From NCBI GenBank assembly GCA_002347285.1, contig DDXW01000031.1, forward strand, positions 1 to 40,573: a stretch of DNA of 40,573 bases, in the 5' to 3' direction. The notes beneath the pieces are model-generated. The model saw nothing but the letters and a program-made list of their open reading frames with translations, was not told the origin of the DNA and did no database searches. This document shows positions 1 to 10,594 of the stretch, piece by piece. How positions within the stretch are numbered: the stretch's first letter is position 1; every line of letters starts with the position of its first letter. A program made the translations under genes and the position numbers. The DNA is from Rhodocyclaceae bacterium UBA2250 (GTDB lineage: Bacteria; Pseudomonadota; Gammaproteobacteria; Burkholderiales; Rhodocyclaceae).

Positions 1-79
1 CGATTAACGTTGGGACACTAGTGACTTCACTTGCTTACGCAGCCATCAATCCCGCCACTTACACGACTGTTTCGCTTCG

Positions 80-222
80 CCAATGCTCTGCAAAAGGGGC
101 TAAAGAAATATGTTTCCGTCAAGACCTAAACTCTCGGCCAGCCAGACTGCCTGCAAGCTGCGCTTGCAGGTTCCCTCCGCGGCTATGCCGCTCCGGCGGC
201 CCCTTACCTTCAACGTTGAACG
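80..222 (+). other. Possible degenerate integron attC-like site
   Basis: The right part (about 195-221) reads GGCGGCCCCTTACC, then TTCAACGTTGAAC, which resembles the L'/R' half of attC sites and contains a core matching GTTRRRY (GTTGAAC, 215-221). The stretch AAGGGGC near 94-100 can pair with GCCCCTT near 199-205, as the two arms of attC would. The window start (6-13, AACGTTGG) resembles another R' end. No intact opposing RYYYAAC core, no integrase and no cassette gene are visible, so this is a weak, pattern-based call. Confidence 0.22.
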
Positions 223-264
223 TCCGCTTTCTCAGGCAGCGAACTTCGCTTCGGGTCGTTAGCC

Positions 265-288
265 GCCGCCTCGCCAGCGCCGAGTTTT
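265..288 (+). repeat. Dispersed 24-bp repeat, copy 1
   Basis: Copy of the family with core CGCCRGCGCCGAGTYTY preceded by GCCGCCY. Here it ends in GAGTTTT and lies in non-coding DNA, flanked by direct GTTAGC hexamers (258-263, 289-294). It is downstream of, and reversed relative to, the minus-strand DUF3301 gene. Confidence 0.7.
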
Positions 289-369
289 GTTAGCAAGATG
301 CCGCCATGAATTCAGAGATCGTCATTCGGGACGAGACCAGGGACGACGTCGGGCGTCGTGGCATGGGGG

Positions 370-684
370 TCAGTGCACGAGCCGCAGGCCGATGTTCAGC
401 CGCACGACTTCCCGGCCGAGCAGGACGATGCTGCCGGGCCGCCGGTTGTTGCCCGTGTCGCTGTATTCGAAGGCATAGACGCGATACAGGGTCAGGCGGC
501 CTTCGTCGTCGCGCAGCGGCTTGAGGCCGGCGATCGCCACCGTCTCGTCGAGAAACTGGAAGCCTTCGGCTGCGCAGGCCATGCGCGCCTCCCGCACGGC
601 GATTTCCCGCACGGCGGTGCTGTCGAACCAGAGCCAGGCCAGCGCGGCCAGCACGGCGATGCTGATCAATTCGAACCAGGGCAT
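370..684 (-). CDS. DUF3301 family small membrane protein
   Basis: Protein of 104 residues matching the DUF3301 pattern as I know it: a single N-terminal membrane helix (about residues 4-19, with the W-F-D-S exit), then a conserved block REIAVREARMAC, a segment FLDETVAIAGLK, and a C-terminal half rich in beta strands (LYRVYAFEYSDTG, then GSIVLLGREV). The family is common in beta- and gammaproteobacteria and has no established function. The topology suggests an inner-membrane anchor with a small soluble domain. It is divergent from the SGNH esterase, the two starts lying about 45 bp apart, so the two may share a promoter region. The stop is TGA at 370-372. Family assignment is fairly safe; function is unknown. 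Confidence 0.8.
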   Translation of the reverse strand: MPWFELISIAVLAALAWLWFDSTAVREIAVREARMACAAEGFQFLDETVAIAGLKPLRDDEGRLTLYRVYAFEYSDTGNNRRPGSIVLLGREVVRLNIGLRLVH

Positions 685-728
685 GCCCGATTATCGCCCA
701 TGCCGCTCCTGCCGCTAAGATGCCGGAC

Positions 729-1376
729 ATGAACATCCGTCACCCGCTCCTGCTGCCCATCGTTCTCGCGGCGCTGCTGGCCTTCCTCGGCGGCTGCGGC
801 CGGGAGCAGGCCCGGCAGCCGTCGCTTCCGCCGGGGGCGGCGGTGCTCGCCATCGGCGACAGCATCACCCACGGCACCGGCGCCGAGACGGGCATGGACT
901 ATCCCGCCCGGCTGGCCGCCATCACCGGCTGGTCGATTCACAATCACGGCATCCCGGGCGATACCGCCGCCGGGGTCGATGAGCGGATCGCCGCGGCGCT
1001 GGACGACACCCGGCCGGCGCTCGTGCTGCTGGAAATCGGCGGCAACGACTTCCTGCGGAAGACGCCGGAAGCCGAGGTCAAGGAGCGCATCCGGGCGATC
1101 CTGATGCAGATTCGGTCGCGCGGCATTCCCGTCGCGCTGGTCGCCGTTCCGCGGTTCTCTCCGCTCGGCGCGGTGCTCGGCCGGCTGCCCGATGCGCCGC
1201 TCTATGCGGAACTGGCCAGCGAGGAGAACGTGGCCGTCGTTCCCGACGTCCTGGCCGACGTGCTGTCCGAGGACGAGCTGAAGGCCGATGCCATCCATCC
1301 CAATGGCCCGGGCTACCTGAGAATGGCGGAGGGCGTCGCCGATGCGCTCACCCGCTCGGGTTTCTACCGGCGCTGA
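729..1376 (+). CDS. SGNH/GDSL-family esterase, lipoprotein
   Basis: Protein of 215 residues (218 if the ATG at 720 is used). It starts with a hydrophobic signal ending in a lipobox (L-G-G-C, Cys23), so it is probably a lipid-anchored envelope protein. SGNH blocks are clear: block I GDSI with Ser45, block III GGND (104-107), and block V DAIH with Asp187 and His190 completing the triad. The arrangement resembles TesA-type thioesterase/lysophospholipase I, but the substrate cannot be read from sequence. Neither ATG has a good ribosome binding site. I prefer 729 because it gives a typical short charged n-region. The next gene starts 46 bp downstream on the same strand. Confidence 0.85.
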   Translation: MNIRHPLLLPIVLAALLAFLGGCGREQARQPSLPPGAAVLAIGDSITHGTGAETGMDYPARLAAITGWSIHNHGIPGDTAAGVDERIAAALDDTRPALVLLEIGGNDFLRKTPEAEVKERIRAILMQIRSRGIPVALVAVPRFSPLGAVLGRLPDAPLYAELASEENVAVVPDVLADVLSEDELKADAIHPNGPGYLRMAEGVADALTRSGFYRR

Positions 1377-1422
1377 ACGCCGCCGCCCCGCCCGACCCAT
1401 ACGACCAGACCCGCCAAGCCCC

Positions 1423-3135
1423 ATGGACCATCTTGCTCAAATCATCCTGCTGCTGGCCGTCGCCGTGGCGATCATGATCGCCTTCCAGCGGCTGCATGTT
1501 CCGACCAGCCTCGGTTACCTGCTGGTCGGCCTGATCCTCGGGCCGCATACCGTCGGGCCGACGGTGCATGTCGCGGAGTTCAAGGTGCTGGCCGAGTTCG
1601 GCGTGGTCTTCCTGCTGTTCTCGATCGGCCTCAATTATTCGCTGCCGCAACTGCACGCGATGCGTCACCAGATCCTCGGCCTGGGCACCGCGCAGGTCGT
1701 GCTGACGACGGCCGTGGTCGGCGTGCTGCTCTGGCTGGCGGGCCTGGGTCCGGTGCTGGCCTTCGTCGTCGGCGCCGTCTTCGCGCAGTCCTCGTCCACC
1801 ATCATCGGCCGGCAGCTGGCCGAGCAGGGCGAGGACGCCACCCCGCACGGCCGGCTCGGCCTGGCCATTTCGGTGTTCCAGGACGTGACCGCCGTGCCCT
1901 TCCTGATCCTGATTCCCGTGCTGGGGGCCGCCACCGGCATGGACAAGCTCGTCGGGGAACTCGGCTGGGCCATGGCCAAGGCCGTCCTGGCGTTCGCCCT
2001 CGTCTTCTACGCGGCGCGCTGGGCCTTGCGCCCGTTCTTCCACATGGTCGCCGCGCGGCGTTCCGCCGAGCTGTTCACCCTAACGGTCCTGCTGGTGGTG
2101 CTGACGGCGGCCTGGACCACCAGCAGCCTGGGACTGTCGCTCGCCTTCGGCGCCTTCCTGGCGGGCATGATGCTCGGCGAGACCGAGTTCCGCCATCAGG
2201 TCGAGTCCAGCATCCGGCCGTTTCGCGACGTGCTGCTCGGCCTGTTCTTCGTCGGCATCGGCATGCTGATCGAGCCGGCCGCGCTGCCCCGCATCTGGCA
2301 CTGGGCGCTGCTGGGCGCCCTGCTGCTGCTGCTGAGCAAGATCGCGGTCGTCGTCGTGATCGTGCGCCGCAGCGGCATGGACGCGATCGCCGCGTGGCGC
2401 ACCGCCCTGCTGCTGGCGGTCGGCGGCGAGTTCGGCTTCGCGCTGCTCGCCATCGCGCTCGATTCCGGCGTGATCGATCCGCAGAGCGGCCAGATCGTGC
2501 TGAACGCCGTCCTGTTCTCGCTGATCGGCGGCGTCCTGCTGATCCGCTACAACCAGGCGATCGCCGCCCGCCTGGCCCGGCCGGCCGCCGCCGAGGCGCC
2601 GCCGCTGGCGGACCAGCTTGCCGGCCAGCCGGCGCCCCAGGTGCTGATCGGCGGCTACGGGCGGGTCGGCCATACCGTCGCCGTGCTGCTGAAATCCAGC
2701 GGCGTCAGTTTCGTGGCCTTCGACACCGATCCGAAGCGGGTGCGGCAAGGACAGGCCGACGGGCATGCCGTGCTGTACGGCGACATCGCCGACCCGGAGC
2801 TGCTGACGGCGGCCCAGGCCGAGCGCGCCAGCCTGGCCATCATCACCGTCGACGCGCACGCCGTCGCCCTGAGCGCGGTGGCCGCGCTGCGCCGGCATTG
2901 TCCGCAGGTGCCGGTCATCGCGCGCGCGCGCGATCTGGAAGCCAGTTCGGCCCTGGTCGGCGCCGGCGCGGTCCATGCCTACCCCGAGGCGATCGAGTCC
3001 AGCCTGCGGCTCGGCGCGACCGCGCTGCGGATGCTGCGGATCCCCACCGTCGATATCGACACGATGCTGCAGGACATCCGCGACTGGGACTACCAGCCGG
3101 TACTCGAGAACCCTGGGCAGGAGGAGACCAGATGA
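1423..3135 (+). CDS. CPA2 monovalent cation:proton antiporter with TrkA-N (KefB/KefC/YbaL-like)
   Basis: Protein of 570 residues. Residues about 5-385 form a Na+/H+ exchanger-type domain of 11-13 membrane helices, with the family segments GYLLVGLILGPHTVGP and FAQSSSTIIGRQL. Residues about 410-525 are a cytoplasmic Rossmann TrkA-N domain (GGYGRVGHTVA, acidic FDTD at the end of strand 2) that would bind NAD(H) or another nucleotide and gate transport. No TrkA-C domain follows; the C-terminus is a short helical tail. The family exports K+ or Na+ in exchange for H+. KefB/C need glutathione adducts and an ancillary subunit; none is encoded next to it. I start at the ATG at 1423 (MDHLAQ), because the upstream in-frame extension is basic, proline-rich and overlaps the esterase gene. 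It converges with the gene at 3152. Confidence 0.9.
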   Translation: MDHLAQIILLLAVAVAIMIAFQRLHVPTSLGYLLVGLILGPHTVGPTVHVAEFKVLAEFGVVFLLFSIGLNYSLPQLHAMRHQILGLGTAQVVLTTAVVGVLLWLAGLGPVLAFVVGAVFAQSSSTIIGRQLAEQGEDATPHGRLGLAISVFQDVTAVPFLILIPVLGAATGMDKLVGELGWAMAKAVLAFALVFYAARWALRPFFHMVAARRSAELFTLTVLLVVLTAAWTTSSLGLSLAFGAFLAGMMLGETEFRHQVESSIRPFRDVLLGLFFVGIGMLIEPAALPRIWHWALLGALLLLLSKIAVVVVIVRRSGMDAIAAWRTALLLAVGGEFGFALLAIALDSGVIDPQSGQIVLNAVLFSLIGGVLLIRYNQAIAARLARPAAAEAPPLADQLAGQPAPQVLIGGYGRVGHTVAVLLKSSGVSFVAFDTDPKRVRQGQADGHAVLYGDIADPELLTAAQAERASLAIITVDAHAVALSAVAALRRHCPQVPVIARARDLEASSALVGAGAVHAYPEAIESSLRLGATALRMLRIPTVDIDTMLQDIRDWDYQPVLENPGQEETR

Positions 3136-3151
3136 CGGCCGCCCGGCCGCC

Positions 3152-4789
3152 TCAGTTCTCCTCCGGCACCATGCGGATCGCGCCGCAGGGGCATTCGGCG
3201 GCGCAGACGCCGCAGCCCTTGCAGTAGTCGTAGTTGAACTGGAAGCGCCGGCCGGGGCCGAGCTTGATCACCGCGTTGTCGGGGCAGACGCCGTAGCAGT
3301 TGTCGCACTCGAAGCAGTTGCCGCAGGACATGCAGCGGCGCGCCTCGAACAGCGCGTTGTGCTCGTCGAGCCCGCCGAGCACCTCCTCGAAGGTGGACTG
3401 GCGGCGGATGATGTCGAGCACCGGGCGCACGGTCTTCGGCGCGTCGGAGTAGTACCAGGGGTTCATGCGCTCGAAGGTGGCCAGTTCGGGCTTGGGCGGC
3501 GGCGCGTAGGTCTTGCCGCGCAGATACGCGTCGATCGCGCGCGCGGCCTTCTTGCCGTGGCCGACCGCGACGGTGACGGTGCGCTCGTTGCCGGCCATGT
3601 CGCCGCCGGCGAAGACGCCGGGATGGCCGGTCATCATCGCCGCGTCGACCTGCACCAGTCCCTTGTCGGTGACGAGGCCGGGGACGTTCTCGAGCAGGCC
3701 GAGGTCGGAGTCCTGGCCGAGCGCGAGCACCACCGAATCGGCCGGGATGCGCTCGAATTCGCCGGTCGGCTGCGGGAAGCCCTTGTCGTCGAGCGCCATC
3801 TTCTCGATCATGATGTCATCCTCGCCGGCCTCCTTGATGGTCGACAGCCACTTGATCGAAATGCCCTCCTGCAGCGCCTCCTCCACCTCGAAGTCGTGCG
3901 CCGGCATCTTCTCGCGCGTGCGGCGGTAGACGATGATCGCCTCTTCGGCGCCGAGCCGCTTGGCGGTGCGCGCGACGTCGATCGCGGTGTTGCCGCCGCC
4001 ATAGACGACGACGCGGCGGCCCAGCATGGGCGCCATGTCCGGCAACTGCGCGCCTTCCATGTCGTGCAGCACCGCGACCGCGTCGAGCACCTTGCTGGCG
4101 TCGCCGGCCGGGATGTAGGCGCGCTTGGCGATGTGCGCGCCGACGCCGAGGAAGACGGCGTCGAAGCCGTCCTGCAGCGCCTCCAGCACGTTGCTCACCT
4201 TGGTCCGCAGGCGGATCTCGACGCCGAAGTCGACGAGGCGGCGGATCTCGGCGTCGAGCACATCGCGCGGCAGGCGGTACTTGGGAATGCCGTAGCGCAT
4301 CATGCCGCCGGCGAGCGGCGCGGCTTCGTGGATGACGGCCCGGTGGCCGAGGCGCGTCAGGTGATAGGCCGCCGAGAGGCCGGCGGGGCCGGATCCCACC
4401 ACGAGGACGCGCTTGCCGCTGTCCTGGGCCGACGGATGGAACTTCCAGCCGCGCTTGATCGCCTCGTCGCCGAGGAAGCGCTCGACGGAATTGATGCCGA
4501 CGGCGGCGTCGATGTTCTGGCGGTTGCAGGCGCTTTCGCAGGGGTGGTAGCAGACGCGCCCCATGATCGCGGGCAGCGGGTTGTTGTCGGTCAGCGCGCG
4601 CCACGCGGCTTCATAGTCGCCGCCTTCGGCATGGAACAGCCAGCCCTGGATGTTCTCGCCGGCCGGGCAGGCGGCGTTGCAGGGCGGCAGGCGGTCGACG
4701 TATTCGGGGCGGAAGGTGCGCCACGAGCCGGTGCGGTTGGCCAGCGACGAGCCGGGGTCGAGGGTGATGGCGAAGGGTTTTTCCATCAT
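3152..4789 (-). CDS. GltD-like NAD(P)H-dependent FAD oxidoreductase fused to a 2[4Fe-4S] ferredoxin domain (PadH/PorD-like)
   Basis: Protein of 545 residues, last gene of the 2-oxoacid oxidoreductase operon. The N-terminal cluster region has Cys37, Cys41, Cys80, Cys84 and Cys88, as in the glutamate synthase small subunit. An FAD Rossmann motif follows at 132-137 (GSGPAG), an NAD(P) motif at 264-269 (GGGNTA), and the second FAD segment GGDMAG at 395-400. The C-terminus (486-533) is a bacterioferredoxin: Cys486/489/492/495/498/502 and Cys523/526/529/533. That part corresponds to the delta (PorD) subunit of four-subunit 2-oxoacid oxidoreductases. The likely role is to pass electrons from the PorABG core through FeS clusters and FAD to NAD(P)+. 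The start overlaps the beta-subunit stop (ATGA); a second ATG at 4786 has better ribosome-site spacing. Separate NADH subunits are known in phenylglyoxylate dehydrogenase (PadH). Confidence 0.85.
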   Translation of the reverse strand: MMEKPFAITLDPGSSLANRTGSWRTFRPEYVDRLPPCNAACPAGENIQGWLFHAEGGDYEAAWRALTDNNPLPAIMGRVCYHPCESACNRQNIDAAVGINSVERFLGDEAIKRGWKFHPSAQDSGKRVLVVGSGPAGLSAAYHLTRLGHRAVIHEAAPLAGGMMRYGIPKYRLPRDVLDAEIRRLVDFGVEIRLRTKVSNVLEALQDGFDAVFLGVGAHIAKRAYIPAGDASKVLDAVAVLHDMEGAQLPDMAPMLGRRVVVYGGGNTAIDVARTAKRLGAEEAIIVYRRTREKMPAHDFEVEEALQEGISIKWLSTIKEAGEDDIMIEKMALDDKGFPQPTGEFERIPADSVVLALGQDSDLGLLENVPGLVTDKGLVQVDAAMMTGHPGVFAGGDMAGNERTVTVAVGHGKKAARAIDAYLRGKTYAPPPKPELATFERMNPWYYSDAPKTVRPVLDIIRRQSTFEEVLGGLDEHNALFEARRCMSCGNCFECDNCYGVCPDNAVIKLGPGRRFQFNYDYCKGCGVCAAECPCGAIRMVPEEN

Positions 4790-5781
4790 GCCTGCTCCAG
4801 TAATCCATAGCGTCTGATGTTGCGGTCGGCGAGCGCCTGCAGCCTGGCGATGACCTCGACGTGCGGCTGCTTGCCGAACAGGTGGGCGTAGCGTTTCTGC
4901 GGCTTCAGGTATTCCTCGACCGGCAACTGGCGCCGGATCGGCAGCACCGCCCTGATCTCGCCGTGCTCGGCCTCGAACACCGGGAAGATTCCGGTCTCCT
5001 TGGCCAGCCGCGCCATCCTGATGGTGTCGTGCGCGGCGGTGCCCCAGCCGAGCGGGCAGGGCACCAGGATGTGGAGGTAGCGCGCGCCGCGGATCTCCAT
5101 CGCGCGCCGCACCTTGGCTTCGAGGTCGCGCAGGTCGGCCACCGTCGCGGTGGCGACGTAGGGGATGTCGTGCGCCAGCGCGATGGCCGGCACGAACTTG
5201 CCCTGGCCGAAGACGTTGCCCGGCTCGGGGCCGACGGCCATCGTCGTCGCGGTGCGCGCGGCCGGCGGCGTCGCCGAGGAGCGCTGCACGCCGGTGTTCA
5301 TGTAGCCCTGGTTGTCGTAGCAGATGTAGAGCACGTCGTCGTTGCGCTCGAACATGCCGGAGAGGCAGCCGAAGCCGATGTCGGTCGTGCCGCCGTCGCC
5401 GCCCTGGGCGACGACGCGCGTCCCGCCCTGGTCCTTGACCTTGAGCGCGGCGGCGATGCCGGTGGCGACGGCCGCGGTGTTGCCGAACAGCGAGTGGATC
5501 CACGGCACCTGCCACGAGGTTTCCGGGTAGGGCGTGGAGAAGACCTCGAGGCAGCCGGTGGCATTGGCGCAGACCAGCTGGCCGTCGGTGGCCTCCATCG
5601 CCGCGTCGATCGCGTAGCGCGCGCCGAGCGCCTCGCCGCAGCCCTGGCAGGCGCGGTGGCCGGAGTTGATCGAGTTGAAGCGCTTCGCGCTCGCCTGCAC
5701 GCTGCGCTGCTCGGGCGGCAGCAGGCGGTTGCCGACGGTGAAGGTGCCGGTCTGGTAGAACTTGATCGGTTGGAAGGACAT
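4786..5781 (-). CDS. porB: 2-oxoacid:acceptor oxidoreductase, beta subunit (TPP-binding)
   Basis: Protein of 331 residues. It has the TPP signature GGDGGTTDIG at 127-136 with Asn157 of YDNQGY. Cys45 and Cys48 (CQGCGEALG) with a later Cys near 77 fit the [4Fe-4S] site of PorB-type subunits. This subunit decarboxylates the 2-oxoacid, forming acyl-CoA with its partner alpha subunit. Pyruvate is the likeliest substrate because the PDH operon is the neighbour, but phenylglyoxylate dehydrogenase (PadI) has the same build and cannot be excluded. The start at 5781 has a strong AGGAGG. That ribosome site lies in a predicted hairpin (see 5789-5819), so translation may be controlled separately from the gene upstream. 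Confidence 0.88.
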   Translation of the reverse strand: MSFQPIKFYQTGTFTVGNRLLPPEQRSVQASAKRFNSINSGHRACQGCGEALGARYAIDAAMEATDGQLVCANATGCLEVFSTPYPETSWQVPWIHSLFGNTAAVATGIAAALKVKDQGGTRVVAQGGDGGTTDIGFGCLSGMFERNDDVLYICYDNQGYMNTGVQRSSATPPAARTATTMAVGPEPGNVFGQGKFVPAIALAHDIPYVATATVADLRDLEAKVRRAMEIRGARYLHILVPCPLGWGTAAHDTIRMARLAKETGIFPVFEAEHGEIRAVLPIRRQLPVEEYLKPQKRYAHLFGKQPHVEVIARLQALADRNIRRYGLLEQA

Positions 5782-5788
5782 GGCGCTA

Positions 5789-5819
5789 TGCCTCCTGACG
5801 GGCCGCCCCGAAGGAGGCA
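5789..5819 (-). promoter_or_regulatory. Hairpin sequestering the porB ribosome binding site
   Basis: In the minus-strand transcript the arms TGCCTCC (5819-5813) and GGAGGCA (5795-5789) pair perfectly over 7 bp. The loop contains a further CGGG/CCCG pairing. The 3' arm is the AGGAGG Shine-Dalgarno of porB, about 9 nt before its ATG. Occlusion of the site is an inference. Confidence 0.55.
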
Positions 5820-5821
5820 GC

Positions 5822-5836
5822 GCCCCCTGTGGGGGC
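5822..5836. repeat. GC-rich hairpin in the porA-porB gap
   Basis: Perfect 6-bp inverted repeat GCCCCC-TGT-GGGGGC in the 93-bp gap between alpha and beta subunit genes. It is followed by CAGCGAACAAAGTGAGCG and TGGGGGCC. This wording looks to me like an intergenic repeat common in betaproteobacterial genomes, but only one copy is present here. Confidence 0.45.
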
Positions 5837-5874
5837 AGCGAACAAAGTGAGCGTGGGGGCCATATTTGCCCTTC

Positions 5875-7137
5875 TCAGTAGTTGCGCGCGGCGACGACGC
5901 CGGCGTCGCGCAGCAGGTTCTCGGCGATGGGGCCGGAACGGCGGATGGTGCGCTCGCGCGCGAGCTGCTTGTCCACGGCCTTGCGGTCGAGGTCGAGGAA
6001 GTTCACGCGCTCCAGTTCGTCGCGCATGCCCTGCTCGAAGATGCCGCGCAGCGACTTGATGGTGATGGCGCGGCCGCCGAGGCCGGCGATCACCGTGTAG
6101 CCCTGCAGGCCCACGCCGGTGACGGCCATGCGCACGTCGGTGGCGACGATGCCGCCGCTGCCGACCGCCAGGCTCTTTTCCAGCACGATGAAGCGCTTGC
6201 TGTTCTTCAGCACCGCCGCGACCGCGGCATGCGGGAAGGGGCGGAAGCAGGTGATGCCGAGCACCCCGATGCGATGGCCGCCATTTTCAGGCAGGCGCAT
6301 CTCGTCGATCGTGTCCTTGATGGTGCCGAGCACCGAGCCCATGGCGATGACGATGGTTTCGGCATCCTCGGCGCGGTAGGTATGGATCAGGCCGCCGCTG
6401 TCGCGGCCGAACACCGCCTTGAACTCCGCGGCGTAGGCCGGCATGCGCTCGAGCGCCTGCATCTGCTTGGCATGGGCGAGGTAGCGCACCTCCATGAACG
6501 CCTCCGGGCCGACCATCGCGCCGATCGAGACCGGCTCGCGCGGATCGAGCACCTGGCGCGGCTCGTACTTCGGCAGGTAGGCGTCGACCTGTTCCTGCGT
6601 CGGCAGGTCGACGCGCTCGACGGCATGGGTGAGGATGAAGCCGTCCATGCAGACCATCACCGGCAGGGAGAGCTCCTCGGCGAGGCGGAAGGCCTGGATG
6701 TGCAGGTCGAGCGCTTCCTGGTTGTTCTCGGCGAACAGCTGGATCCAGCCGGAGTCGCGCTGCGACAGCGCGTCGGAGTGGTCGTTCCAGATGTTGATCG
6801 GCGCGCCGATGGCGCGGTTGGCGACGGTCATGACGATGGGCAGGCCGAGGCCGGCGGCGTTGTACACCGCCTCGACCATGAACAGCAGGCCCTGCGAGGC
6901 GGTGGCCGTGTAGCTGCGCGCGCCGGCGGCGGAGGCGCCGATGGCGACGGACATCGCGGCGAACTCCGATTCGACGTTGATGAACTCGCAGGGGGCGAGC
7001 GCGCCGCCCTTGACCAGTTCGCCGAGCGCCTCGACGATGTGCGTCTGCGGCGAGATCGGGTAGGCGCAGATCACCTCGGGCCGGCACAGCGCGACGGCCT
7101 CGGCGACGGCGCGGCTGCCTTCGATCTGTTTAAGCAT
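5875..7137 (-). CDS. porA: 2-oxoacid:acceptor oxidoreductase, alpha subunit
   Basis: Protein of 420 residues, the usual PorA/PadG length. The N-terminal pyrimidine-binding domain shows the family segment YPISPQTHIVE (26-36), then VESEFAAMSVAIGASAAG and the ATASQGLLFM block. The C-terminal half contains the Rossmann-like domain II (AETIVIAMGSVLGTIKDTIDE) and the FRPFP segment. With the beta subunit it forms the TPP active site; with gamma it handles CoA. It overlaps the gamma-subunit gene by 8 nt, which implies translational coupling, and is separated from porB by a structured 93-bp gap. Substrate is uncertain (pyruvate or an aryl-glyoxylate). Confidence 0.88.
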   Translation of the reverse strand: MLKQIEGSRAVAEAVALCRPEVICAYPISPQTHIVEALGELVKGGALAPCEFINVESEFAAMSVAIGASAAGARSYTATASQGLLFMVEAVYNAAGLGLPIVMTVANRAIGAPINIWNDHSDALSQRDSGWIQLFAENNQEALDLHIQAFRLAEELSLPVMVCMDGFILTHAVERVDLPTQEQVDAYLPKYEPRQVLDPREPVSIGAMVGPEAFMEVRYLAHAKQMQALERMPAYAAEFKAVFGRDSGGLIHTYRAEDAETIVIAMGSVLGTIKDTIDEMRLPENGGHRIGVLGITCFRPFPHAAVAAVLKNSKRFIVLEKSLAVGSGGIVATDVRMAVTGVGLQGYTVIAGLGGRAITIKSLRGIFEQGMRDELERVNFLDLDRKAVDKQLARERTIRRSGPIAENLLRDAGVVAARNY

Positions 7138-7711
7138 GGGCGGTCTCCTCCATTTCCGCCTTGACGATCTCGTAGGCCTCCTTCGCGGCGGCGACGTTGC
7201 CGGCGGCGACCTTGCCGGCGAAGCGCTCCTCGATCGCCTTGAGCACCGATTCGAGCCGGATGACGCCGGCCACCGCGGCGAAGCCGCCGAGCAGCGGCAC
7301 GTTCGGCACCGGCCGGCCGACGTGCTTGAGCGCCAGTTCGGTCGCCGGCACGGTGCATAGCCGCTCGGCGGGCCGGTCGCGCAGGAAGTCGCCGAGGCCG
7401 AGCTGGTCGAAGGTCTTGGTGGTGTTGATCAGGATGAAGCCGTCGGGCTTCAGGCCGGCGAAGCAGTCGACCTGGTGCAACAGCGTCGGATCCTGGATGA
7501 TCAGCGCGTCGGGCGCCATGATCGGCTCGCGCAGGCGGATCTCCTTGTCGTCGATGCGGCAGAAGGCGACCACCGGCGCGCCGGTGCGCTCGGAGCCGAA
7601 GCTCGGAAACGCCTGGGCGTGGCGTCCCTCGTCGAAGGCGGCGACCGACAGCATCTCGGCCGCGGTCACCACGCCCTGGCCGCCGCGCCCGTGGATGCGA
7701 ACCTGGAACAT
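7130..7711 (-). CDS. porG: 2-oxoacid:acceptor oxidoreductase, gamma subunit
   Basis: Protein of 193 residues and first gene of the operon. It has the gamma-subunit hallmark HGRGGQGVVTAAE near the N-terminus (7-19), followed by QAFPSFGSERTGAPV and a C-terminal helical stretch. In PFOR enzymes this subunit takes part in CoA binding and subunit assembly. The order gamma-alpha-beta-flavoprotein resembles PadE-G-I-H components of phenylglyoxylate:NAD+ oxidoreductase more than the single-chain PFOR of many anaerobes. The start has GAGGAG 8 nt upstream. The 187-bp gap to aceE on the opposite strand must hold both promoters. Confidence 0.86.
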   Translation of the reverse strand: MFQVRIHGRGGQGVVTAAEMLSVAAFDEGRHAQAFPSFGSERTGAPVVAFCRIDDKEIRLREPIMAPDALIIQDPTLLHQVDCFAGLKPDGFILINTTKTFDQLGLGDFLRDRPAERLCTVPATELALKHVGRPVPNVPLLGGFAAVAGVIRLESVLKAIEERFAGKVAAGNVAAAKEAYEIVKAEMEETAHA

Positions 7712-7780
7712 TGCGCGTTCTCCTCGTCGTTTGCCGGGCAGTCTAGGCGTCCTGGGTTGCAGTTATGTTGCGCTGCCCGA

Positions 7781-7809
7781 TTGCGAGGGCAAGTTTAACC
7801 CTTTAACAT
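7781..7809 (+). promoter_or_regulatory. Candidate sigma70 promoter for aceE-aceF-lpdA
   Basis: TTGCGA (7781-7786), 17-bp spacer, TAACAT (7804-7809), about 90 bp before the aceE start. The spacer and -10 contain a direct repeat TTTAAC-CC-TTTAAC that could be an operator. It lies in the only gap between the divergent porG and aceE genes. No classical PdhR palindrome was seen. Confidence 0.45.
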
Positions 7810-7898
7810 GGGCCGCGTCGCCTACCCGGCGGCGCATACGAACAACCGCTTCGCGCACCCCGCGCAGCCAGTCTCAATCGCTCCAACAGGAGGAGAAC

Positions 7899-10592
<2,694 letters not shown>

Positions 10593-10594
10593 TC

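Larger units (their letters stand above)
1..369. other. Non-coding, hairpin-rich left edge
   Basis: No convincing gene is seen in this stretch: the only plus-strand frame (21-293) has no family resemblance and a composition unlike the neighbouring genes. It carries a run of perfect small inverted repeats: 150-158/162-170 (9-bp stem, 3-nt loop), 179-183/187-191 (5-bp stem, loop TAT), a 12-bp palindrome at 209-220 and 239-243/245-249. One copy of the dispersed 24-bp repeat lies at 265-288, flanked by a direct repeat GTTAGC at 258-263 and 289-294. The end of the stretch is the downstream side of the minus-strand DUF3301 gene. Confidence 0.5.

Noticed and set aside
21..293. Open frame of 90 codons at the left edge
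   Set aside because: Low-complexity, Arg/Ser/Cys-rich translation across a series of hairpins, no ribosome site and no family resemblance; taken as non-coding.
3152..5515. Upstream extension of the GltD-like frame to 787 codons
   Set aside because: The extra 240 residues are Arg/Gly-rich shadow sequence over porB; the gene starts at the ATGA overlap.
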